A stretch of DNA of 10,804 bases, taken from positions 1 to 10,804 of the forward strand of contig CALBNQ010000057.1 of NCBI GenBank assembly GCA_937896495.1, written 5' to 3'. Of the stretch, positions 5,930 through 10,804 are shown piece by piece. Under the pieces are notes generated by a model. It was not told the origin of the DNA. It was given only the letters and a program-made list of their open reading frames with translations, and searched no databases. The first letter of the stretch is position 1; every line of letters starts with the position of its first letter. The DNA is from an uncultured archaeon. GTDB taxonomy: Archaea > Thermoproteota > Nitrososphaeria > Nitrososphaerales > Nitrosopumilaceae. A program made the position numbers and the translations under genes.

Positions 5930-6082
5930 ATGGAAATTATGACAATAGGATATTGTGTAAAGTGTCGAGACAAACGAGAAATCGGTAATGCTGGACCATA
6001 CACCATGAAAAATGGCAAACCTGCAATCAAAGGGACATGTCCAACTTGTAGTACAGCCATTTTCAGAATCGGTAGAGGATAA
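5930..6082 (+). CDS. Small zinc-ribbon protein (DUF5679-like)
   Basis: This 50-codon gene begins MEIMTIGYCVKCRDKREIG and ends TCPTCSTAIFRIGRG. Two knuckles, C9-x2-C12 and C37-x2-C40, make a four-Cys zinc ribbon; the pattern VKCR-KRE, TMKNGKPA and GTCP-C--IFRIG fits the small DUF5679 family common in archaea. Its role is unknown; small zinc ribbons often bind RNA or larger complexes. An in-frame TAG at 5903-5905 limits extension. The ATG at 5939 (residue 4) is an alternative start and may be the true one. It stands alone, downstream of a 169-base AT-rich gap in which I see only a short hairpin (GTTCT/AGAAC, about 5905-5921) and no gene. Confidence 0.82.
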   Translation: MEIMTIGYCVKCRDKREIGNAGPYTMKNGKPAIKGTCPTCSTAIFRIGRG

Positions 6083-6127
6083 AATTCTTAATAGAATTTT
6101 ATAATTCTTCCCAAATTCATTAGGAAT

Positions 6128-6159
6128 ACCTCTCCAAAACAATTGTTTTGGAAGTAGGT
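6128..6159 (+). terminator. Perfect palindrome with T-rich tail, likely terminator or binding site
   Basis: TCCAAAACAATTGTTTTGGA at 6133-6152 is a perfect 20-base palindrome. It is bordered by ACCT (6128-6131) and AGGT (6156-6159), which could extend the stem with a small bulge. A run of five T flanked by C (about 6160-6166) follows on the plus strand. It sits 50 bases after the zinc-ribbon stop and before the end of the convergent gene at 6196, a place where a terminator is expected. A dimeric repressor site is the alternative, since palindromes without a loop form poor hairpins. Confidence 0.5.
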
Positions 6160-6182
6160 CTTTTTCTAAAATTAAATTATTT

Positions 6183-6189
6183 AAAAAAA
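6183..6189 (-). terminator. T7 tract after the 124-residue gene
   Basis: Seven A on the plus strand give a run of seven T on the minus strand, seven bases past the stop codon at 6196. This matches the poly-T termination expected for archaeal RNA polymerase. Confidence 0.4.
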
Positions 6190-6195
6190 TAGAGA

Positions 6196-6570
6196 TTACT
6201 TTAGTCGCTTGTAGATCTCTTTGAACTCAGTGGAAAGATTGTATGCTATGTTAAGTAAATGTACTAGTTGATTCATGGATGTCTTATCTCGACTTAGTTG
6301 CCTCAAAATAGTCAAAGCTTTTTGAGGAGAATTTACAGACAAAGGATTTTGTCCAGACCATGTTTCAAAAGCACTTTCTACATCCAAGCTGAAATTTAAT
6401 ACAAATTCTTTCCATGTAGACATTGTATTTGATGCATTTTCAGGCAACAAAACACTAGATAATTCACGGAATTGATTTTTCCTATCTAAATACAACATAT
6501 CTAGGGCCTGATGGATTTTTTCTTGTGTATAATGTTCTGAATTTAACATATACATTCCAGAAAGACTCAT
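6196..6570 (-). CDS. Hypothetical helical protein
   Basis: I do not recognise this 124-residue protein. It looks all-helical and soluble, with no Cys, no membrane segment and no signal peptide. Notable stretches are YTQEKIHQALDMLYLDRKNQF (starting near residue 14), a middle with two Trp (MSTWKEFV, FETWSGQNP), and a C-terminal amphipathic part LVHLLNIAYNLSTEFKEIYKRLK. Codon use resembles the neighbours. The ATG at 6570 is supported by an ATTTATCAT element 22-30 bases upstream; ATGs at residues 6 and 8 are alternatives. It is an isolated leftward gene between the zinc-ribbon gene and the SOD gene, with no clear functional link to either. Confidence 0.75.
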   Translation of the reverse strand: MSLSGMYMLNSEHYTQEKIHQALDMLYLDRKNQFRELSSVLLPENASNTMSTWKEFVLNFSLDVESAFETWSGQNPLSVNSPQKALTILRQLSRDKTSMNQLVHLLNIAYNLSTEFKEIYKRLK

Positions 6571-6591
6571 GATGAAATATACACATAATCA

Positions 6592-6600
6592 ATGATAAAT
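6592..6600 (-). promoter_or_regulatory. TATA-like element of the 124-residue gene
   Basis: ATTTATCAT on the minus strand begins 30 bases before the ATG at 6570. The same 9-mer is part of the repeats at 2811 and 2836. Confidence 0.4.
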
Positions 6601-6734
6601 CAGGTAGTTGATTCTCTGAAAATTTGTTAAAAATAATCCAATAGAATTAACAGGTGTTAAGAAAATCAAAAGAATTATTCAATGAAATGCATTAAACAAG
6701 AGAGATTTAGAAATTTTTCAAATAGTTAAGAGGA

Positions 6735-7358
6735 TCATGCAGAAAGTTCTGAAAATCTATTTTCAACATAATTCCAATTTACAACATTCCACCAAGCATT
6801 AACATAATCAAGTCTTTTATTTTGATATTTCAAATAATATGCATGTTCCCAAACGTCTAATCCAAGTAAAGGGATTTTTTGAAGAGTCCAAGGGCTAGTT
6901 TGATTGGGCGTAGTTATAATTTCAATTCTGTTATATGTTTGATTAAAAACTAACCAACACCAACCACTTCCTTGAATAGTAATTGCTTTATTAGAAAAAA
7001 TTTTTTTAAAATTTTCAAAGTTATCAAAATAGACATCTATTGCATCTTCTAATTTTCCAGAAGGTATTACGTCACCATTAGGAGTCATAGTCTCCCAAAA
7101 GAGTTTGTGATTTTCAAAACCTCCACCAAAAAAATTGATGTTATTTCGACCAGATTCAGGAATTGAATTAAGATCAGATAAAATTGATGAAATGTATTTT
7201 GGGTGAGATTCACCGCCTATTTGTTCTAAAGATGTATTGAGACCATCAACATATGATTGATGATGTTTTTGATGATGTATTTTCATAGTGTCTGTATCAA
7301 TAAAAGGTTCCAACTCATCATATTCATAGGGCAATCTAGGAAGTTCGTATCTAACCAT
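6735..7358 (-). CDS. sod: Fe/Mn-family superoxide dismutase
   Basis: The 207-residue protein is a full-length Fe/Mn superoxide dismutase, a cytoplasmic enzyme converting superoxide to peroxide and oxygen. The four metal ligands are visible: H28 (KIHHQKHH), H84 (FENHKLFW), D168 and H172 (GLDVWEHAYYLKYQ). H32 and Y36 keep the usual gateway positions, and ALPYEY-type N-terminus and NAWWNVVNW end are canonical. The second-shell Gln appears as Q153 in TPNQTSP, the Mn-type position, while the Fe-type position reads FGGGFENH; this suggests Mn or mixed metal use. Oddities are GSGWCW with Cys134, where Ala or Gly is usual, and NQT in place of NQD. The ATG at 7358 has a TATA element 30 bases upstream. 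Ammonia oxidation with oxygen makes such a defence expected. Confidence 0.95.
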   Translation of the reverse strand: MVRYELPRLPYEYDELEPFIDTDTMKIHHQKHHQSYVDGLNTSLEQIGGESHPKYISSILSDLNSIPESGRNNINFFGGGFENHKLFWETMTPNGDVIPSGKLEDAIDVYFDNFENFKKIFSNKAITIQGSGWCWLVFNQTYNRIEIITTPNQTSPWTLQKIPLLGLDVWEHAYYLKYQNKRLDYVNAWWNVVNWNYVENRFSELSA

Positions 7359-7380
7359 GAAGGATAAATTACAAAATCCA

Positions 7381-7388
7381 CATATATT
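7381..7388 (-). promoter_or_regulatory. TATA element of the SOD gene
   Basis: AATATATG on the minus strand begins 30 bases before the SOD ATG, the same spacing and nearly the same sequence as the mqnE element. No ribosome binding site follows. The 82-base space to the divergent gene at 7441 holds both promoters. Confidence 0.5.
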
Positions 7389-7440
7389 CTACAAGAGAAA
7401 AATTTGAAAAGTAGATTAATCTCTAAATGAAAATAATAAT

Positions 7441-8049
7441 ATGAAAAAATTAGGCACAATTGATTTAGAAATTTTGGAATTAGCAATTAAAAACAACGAC
7501 ACATTTAATGAAAACAGTTTAGAAAGTTCAAATTTAAAAAGACTAGGAGTTGGAAAAATTTTAGATTCACTTGCATCATTAAAAGACAGAAAATTAATTT
7601 TGTTAAACAAAGATGGATCATTTTCAATTACAGATATTGCAAAAGAAATTCTTTGGAGTGATCACATTCCAGTTTGGGCAAAAATTTTACGATTATTACA
7701 AATAAAATCATGTGGAATTGAACAAATTTGTAATATTGTTAAAATGTCAAAGAACGAAATAGAAAAAGAAATTGAAGAGTTGAGGAAAAATCAATTTGTG
7801 TTAATGTCCCCACAAAGAATTGAAGATAAGATTGTAAAAATTTATGAGATACTTCCTGAAGGAATTCAAAAAATAGATCAAACAGAAAAAGATGGATTTG
7901 GAGGATCGAACACAAAAAAACCAGGCATAGAGATTACAAGTGTGATTGAAGAAATTAAAAAAGATGTGGACAGTTTACAAATTGAACAATTTGAAAAAGA
8001 TAACATTGTTGAAAAATTATTTAAAATTAAAGAAAAATTAGAGATTTAA
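7441..8049 (+). CDS. Winged-helix-like hypothetical protein
   Basis: I do not recognise a named family in this 202-residue protein, but it reads like two winged helix-turn-helix units. The first spans about 1-70, with GVGKILDSLASLKDRKLILLNKDGSF resembling recognition helix and wing, then SITDIAKEIL. The second spans about 82-145: RLLQIKSCGIEQICNIVKMS, KNEIEKEIEELRKNQFVLM. The tail (165-202) is charged and probably coiled coil (VIEEIKKDVDSLQIEQFEKD). There is no membrane segment. The protein could be a transcription regulator or a chromatin-associated factor; the sequence does not decide. It is divergent from the SOD gene with only 82 bases between starts, so it might regulate SOD, but that is speculation. 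No strong TATA box is seen at -30. Confidence 0.78.
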   Translation: MKKLGTIDLEILELAIKNNDTFNENSLESSNLKRLGVGKILDSLASLKDRKLILLNKDGSFSITDIAKEILWSDHIPVWAKILRLLQIKSCGIEQICNIVKMSKNEIEKEIEELRKNQFVLMSPQRIEDKIVKIYEILPEGIQKIDQTEKDGFGGSNTKKPGIEITSVIEEIKKDVDSLQIEQFEKDNIVEKLFKIKEKLEI

Positions 8050-8054
8050 AAAAA
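8048..8054 (-). terminator. T7 tract after the 53-residue gene
   Basis: A run of seven A at 8048-8054 gives seven T on the minus strand, five bases past the stop codon at 8059-8061. It overlaps the stop region of the convergent 202-residue gene. Confidence 0.4.
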
Positions 8055-8058
8055 TGAA

Positions 8059-8220
8059 TTAAACGTCAATTCCAGTAATAGTCCAATCAAGAGCTCTTAG
8101 AACACCTTGATAATATTTCATAGCATCCATAGAATCAGTTTGAACCAATCTTTCTTCAATGATCTTTCTATACTCATCAATTTCTTTTTCAGATTTCATG
8201 ATATTGGAATAGATTTTCAT
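8059..8220 (-). CDS. Small hypothetical protein, 53 residues
   Basis: From the ATG at 8220 the protein is 53 residues: MKIYSNIMKSEKEIDEYR, then KIIEERLVQTDSMDAMKYY, then QGVLRALDWTITGIDV. It is a charged helical protein with no Cys or membrane segment. The central MKYYQGVLRALDW has the look of a conserved family signature, but I cannot name it. A TATTTTA element 21-27 bases before the ATG at 8220 supports that start; the ATG at 8199 (46 residues, MKSEKEI) is the alternative. The gene ends nine bases from the convergent 202-residue gene, with a T-tract beyond. Compact fit between neighbours and natural codon use argue that it is real. Confidence 0.68.
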   Translation of the reverse strand: MKIYSNIMKSEKEIDEYRKIIEERLVQTDSMDAMKYYQGVLRALDWTITGIDV

Positions 8221-8240
8221 TCTTTATCAGGGTATTGAGA

Positions 8241-8247
8241 TAAAATA
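8241..8247 (-). promoter_or_regulatory. TATA-like element of the 53-residue gene
   Basis: TATTTTA on the minus strand starts 27 bases before the ATG at 8220. The 81-base divergent space to the ATG at 8302 must also hold the promoter of the rightward small gene, for which I see no clear box. Confidence 0.35.
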
Positions 8248-8301
8248 CAAAAATGTACAAAATGTGAGCTATTACTGTAAAGAGAATGTAAAGAGAGAGT
8301 T

Positions 8302-8433
8302 ATGAAAAAGAATAATCAAAACATTGTATTGAAAACTGAAAAACAAATTAAAAATTTACAAAAAGAGTTAGTCAAAACATTAAGAACAGATGAAGAACCA
8401 TACTATGGTTTATCACTTGAAAGTTTTGTTTAA
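8302..8433 (+). CDS. Small hypothetical protein, 43 residues
   Basis: The frame runs from ATG at 8302 to TAA at 8431-8433 and encodes MKKNNQNIVLKTEKQIKN, then LQKELVKTLRTDEEPYYG, then LSLESFV. A TAA at 8278-8280 closes the frame upstream, so this is the first ATG. The protein is Lys-rich and helical in its first two thirds and has an acidic, aromatic end (DEEPYYGLSLESFV). AGAGAGAG just upstream might act as a weak ribosome binding site. It ends 8 bases before the convergent SNF2 gene and fills the gap neatly, which favours a real gene. The function is unknown. Confidence 0.55.
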   Translation: MKKNNQNIVLKTEKQIKNLQKELVKTLRTDEEPYYGLSLESFV

Positions 8434-8441
8434 AAATGGAA

Positions 8442-10166
8442 TTATTTAGAGCGAATTTTATCCTGTATTTGAGCTAAAATCAATTCTGCCTTGTCTTTAT
8501 TTTCATAATTATCAACAGATTCATCAAGAATTGCATCAATCTCATAGCTTTTATCTACTAAAATATTTGCAACATGATCATCCAAAGTTCCACGTCCAAT
8601 CAAGTAATATGCAAATACAGTATTTTTTTGACCGATTCTATGCAATCTATCTTCAGCTTGTCTATGAATTGCAGGACTCCAATCTAATTCTGCAAAAATA
8701 ACATATTTTGCTTTTGTAAGATTAATACCAACATTTCCTGCACGAATTCCTGCTATCATTAATTTTGATTCACCTTTTTGAAATTTATCAATTTGATCCT
8801 GACGAACAGTATCAGTTTGACCGCCTATGATAGATACAGGAGAAAATTCTTGAAGACTTTCATGAAGTAGTTTATGAATTACTTTATGATGACAAAAGAC
8901 AACAACACTTTCTTCAATTTCCATAATATTTTTTACAAAATTTATCACATGAGGTAATTTTGCAATACCAGCAACCTGTCTTTCACTTTGTATTGCACGA
9001 TGATATGATGCAGATTTTGAAAATTCAGTTTCAGCTGTTTTTTGCTCTTCTTCGAGTTTTTTCCAAATCTTATCTAATTCTTCAAGATAATAATCAGTAT
9101 CAGATGCAATTACCTCTTTATAGCGAACTTTGTCTTTGAGTTCTTTTAGAACATCAGATTTTTTCCGTCGAAGCATTACATGTTTTTGTAATTCATTTCT
9201 AAGAGAAGCACGTTTATTTTCTAAAACAATTGCTTTTCCTTTATCGTTAACATAACAAAAATAACCACAAAATTCTTTAAAACTCCCCAATAATCCAGGC
9301 TTTAAGATATCAACAATAGGCCAAATTTCAGAACCACGATTGTAAATAGGAGTACCTGAAAGTCCAATCCTATACAAAACAGAAGTTAATGCAGCCAATT
9401 TTTTTACCGATTTGTATTTTTGAGTAGTTTTTGACCTTAAATTATGAACTTCATCACAAACTAAAGTTTTAATTCCAACTTTAGATAAATCATCAAATCT
9501 TTTGAATAATAATTCATAGTTTATTACATAGATATCAGTTTTTGGAAGTTCTTTTGATTTTCCAGTTCGTATCAAAGTAACACTTGGTGAAAATGAATCA
9601 GTTATTCTACCGTTTCTGCTTTTCTTTTTTAGAAATTTTTCAATCTCTCTTTCCCAGTTATGCAAAGTTACCAATGGGGCAATAACAAGTAATGGAAAAG
9701 TTTGTTTTTCAGTTGCAACATAAGATAATGTTTGAACAGTTTTTCCTAAACCCATTTCATCAGCTAATAATGCATTACCAGAAGATTTTAGTAAAAAATC
9801 CAAGCCTTCTTTCTGAAAATTCAAAAGTTTTCCTCTAAACTGAGGACCGGTTTTTGCTCGTTTCAATTTATGTTTAATAGGAGGTAAAATTGGTTTTGTG
9901 GCATATGTTTTAACAATCTTTCTTTGCCACACAGACTTTGATAAAATGTCAAGAGGGTATCGATCAAGAATTAATTTAATTTGTTTTATATTTTCAATAG
10001 TATCAGGAACAATTACTTCATTAACATTTTCACCATACCATGCTTCAGTTACCAAACGTGTAATCATATTGACTGCACGATCACCAGTTATTTTCCAGCT
10101 CCAAATTTTTGAATATTTATCTAAAACGTACTCAAGTGTACCAATGTTTTCCAAGGATGTTTCCAT
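8442..10166 (-). CDS. SNF2-family DNA-dependent ATPase (helicase superfamily 2)
   Basis: The 574-residue protein has the full SNF2 motor. A poorly recognised N-terminal region (1-110) is followed by the Q-like FQKEG (117-121), Walker A DEMGLGKT (136-143), motif Ia APLVTLHNW (163-171), motif II DEVH (238-241, usually DEAH), motif III LSGTP (269-273), the SNF2-typical MLRRKKSDVLKELKDK (331-346), a charged coiled-coil-like insert (about 355-395), motif IV VVVFCHHK, motif V AGIRAGNVGINLT, and motif VI HRQAEDRLHRIGQ (501-513). Such enzymes translocate on duplex DNA to remodel protein-DNA complexes or anneal strands; the compact form resembles SMARCAL1/RapA-like stand-alone members. No nuclease or methylase lies nearby, so a restriction role is unsupported. 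An in-frame TAA just before the ATG fixes the start region. The gene appears monocistronic. Confidence 0.93.
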   Translation of the reverse strand: METSLENIGTLEYVLDKYSKIWSWKITGDRAVNMITRLVTEAWYGENVNEVIVPDTIENIKQIKLILDRYPLDILSKSVWQRKIVKTYATKPILPPIKHKLKRAKTGPQFRGKLLNFQKEGLDFLLKSSGNALLADEMGLGKTVQTLSYVATEKQTFPLLVIAPLVTLHNWEREIEKFLKKKSRNGRITDSFSPSVTLIRTGKSKELPKTDIYVINYELLFKRFDDLSKVGIKTLVCDEVHNLRSKTTQKYKSVKKLAALTSVLYRIGLSGTPIYNRGSEIWPIVDILKPGLLGSFKEFCGYFCYVNDKGKAIVLENKRASLRNELQKHVMLRRKKSDVLKELKDKVRYKEVIASDTDYYLEELDKIWKKLEEEQKTAETEFSKSASYHRAIQSERQVAGIAKLPHVINFVKNIMEIEESVVVFCHHKVIHKLLHESLQEFSPVSIIGGQTDTVRQDQIDKFQKGESKLMIAGIRAGNVGINLTKAKYVIFAELDWSPAIHRQAEDRLHRIGQKNTVFAYYLIGRGTLDDHVANILVDKSYEIDAILDESVDNYENKDKAELILAQIQDKIRSK

Positions 10167-10356
10167 AATTTATCGTTGCAAGCTTTTTTTGCCTTATGAA
10201 TCTTTCAGGATATAGACGATCATTGAAATAGTTTTGAAAAATGTACAAGAGTTAAAATATAACAAAGTACCAAAATTTTAGAAAAAGTATCGATCACATT
10301 ACAAATTTTAAACATATTCAAATCGAAATTTTAAGAACAAATAATGAAATAGAGTA

Positions 10357-10369
10357 ATTTCTAAGAAAT
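10357..10369. promoter_or_regulatory. Small palindrome before the last gene
   Basis: ATTTCT and AGAAAT surround a single A, ending four bases before the ATG at 10374. It could be an operator, but short AT-rich palindromes arise easily by chance. The remaining space back to 10167 (about 200 bases) holds no gene that I can support, only AT-rich DNA with a possible AATTTTAAG box near 10326-10334. Confidence 0.25.
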
Positions 10370-10373
10370 AGAT

Positions 10374-10804
10374 ATGGCTGAAGACGGTTTTTTCTGGATT
10401 TACCTCGTATTTTTCATGATTCCATTGGCAAGAATCATTCCACGTCTTGTAAGAAAATGGCAAAATAAAGGCAAATTTTCAACAAAAACACCTAATTTCC
10501 AAAATATATCTCAAGAAGGATTTGAAAAAATGTCAAATGTGGAAAATCTAAAAACGTTTGAAAAGACAGCATCGTTTGAAACTCCATTAAAAAAACCATT
10601 AGAAAAAGACATGGAAGTTTTAGATGAAATCAATAACGGTACTAAGGATTTTGATCAAATTCAAAAAAATTGTAAGATAAACAATAAAGAATTAGAAAAA
10701 ATTTTAAAAAAATTTGAAGATAATGGATTAATGAGAGTCATCAAAAAAGAGGGAGTTAGAGGAAGTAAAATTGAATTACACCCTACTGAAAAAGGGTTCA
10801 AAAA
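10374..10804 (+). CDS. Membrane-anchored winged-helix protein (3' end outside the window)
   Basis: The frame is open from the ATG at 10374 to the window edge, 143 codons. It begins MAEDGFFWIYLVFFMIPLARI, a single hydrophobic helix (about residues 6-22) followed by Arg/Lys (PRLVRKWQNKGK), which places the rest in the cytoplasm. A polar linker (about 35-80) leads to a winged-helix-like domain: MEVLDEINNGTKDFDQIQKN, KINNKELEKILKKFEDNGLM and RVIKKEGVRGSKIELHPTEKG, where the last resembles the wing and final strand of MarR/PadR-like folds. A regulator tethered to the membrane by an N-terminal helix is unusual; it might sense a membrane signal or anchor DNA. The gene is cut by the window, so further domains may follow. 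Confidence 0.8.
   Translation, partial: MAEDGFFWIYLVFFMIPLARIIPRLVRKWQNKGKFSTKTPNFQNISQEGFEKMSNVENLKTFEKTASFETPLKKPLEKDMEVLDEINNGTKDFDQIQKNCKINNKELEKILKKFEDNGLMRVIKKEGVRGSKIELHPTEKGFK

Noticed and set aside
5912..6142. 76-residue minus-strand frame across the zinc-ribbon gene
   Set aside because: It is antisense to the small CxxC-type gene at 5930-6082, whose family pattern is clear, and it runs through the palindrome at 6133-6152.
7283..7610. Two minus-strand frames spanning the SOD promoter and the winged-helix gene
   Set aside because: They cross a divergent promoter region and read as Phe/Leu/Ser-rich antisense translations of Lys/Glu/Asn-rich coding DNA.
8442..10166. SNF2 gene as part of a restriction or defence system
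   Set aside because: No methyltransferase, nuclease or other defence gene lies in the window; the neighbours are small unknown proteins.
9898..10215. 105-residue plus-strand frame opposite the start of the SNF2 gene
   Set aside because: It is antisense to the SNF2 N-terminus, which continues directly into clear motor motifs; no domain is visible in it.
1..10804. tRNA, rRNA, CRISPR array or insertion sequence
   Set aside because: I found no T-loop-like sequence with matching stems, no regularly spaced repeats of CRISPR length and no transposase-like protein.

Overview
The window looks like chromosomal core DNA of an ammonia-oxidising thaumarchaeon (Nitrosopumilus-like Nitrososphaerota). It is strongly AT-rich and densely packed. 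Genes are often convergent with touching or overlapping ends, and many start codons have an A/T-rich TATA-like element about 30 bases upstream with no ribosome binding site, the archaeal leaderless pattern. The gene content fits: an MTH1187-type thiamine-binding protein, an Lrp/AsnC regulator, a DUF5679-like zinc ribbon, a one-finger C2H2 protein and several small lineage-type hypothetical proteins. The lineage call is inferred from composition and remembered family resemblance, not from a search. I see no transposase, CRISPR array, rRNA or tRNA, and no clear sign of transfer.

Layout. 1-270 has no supported complete gene. 271-1918 holds a thiamine-binding-like protein, a radical SAM enzyme on the opposite strand that best fits aminofutalosine synthase (MqnE, menaquinone by the futalosine route), and a divergent small zinc-finger gene only 56 bases from it. 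1905-2806 carries two leftward TPR genes. 2932-3927 is a rightward pair, an Lrp/AsnC regulator and a membrane-anchored J-domain protein three bases apart. 3920-4327 is a leftward unknown. 4444-5760 encodes a 438-residue protein with an HD phosphohydrolase domain and a C-terminal region resembling a GNAT acyltransferase.

5930-6082 is a 50-residue zinc-ribbon protein, followed by a perfect 20-base palindrome. 6196-6570 is a leftward unknown helical protein. 6735-7358 is a superoxide dismutase with the Mn-type second-shell glutamine. 7441-8049 is a winged-helix-like protein. 8059-8220 and 8302-8433 are two small divergent genes of 53 and 43 codons. 8442-10166 is a SNF2-family ATPase. 10374 to the right edge is the start of a membrane-anchored winged-helix protein.

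How the genes relate. Most look like single-gene units; only the Lrp/J-domain pair is a convincing operon. The themes are cofactor metabolism (thiamine binding, menaquinone), oxidative stress (SOD), protein and DNA remodelling (J-domain, TPR, SNF2) and many small nucleic-acid-binding-like proteins. No defence island or new multi-gene system is evident. The most unusual items are the HD-GNAT-like fusion, the membrane-tethered J-domain protein next to an Lrp regulator, and the membrane-tethered winged-helix protein.
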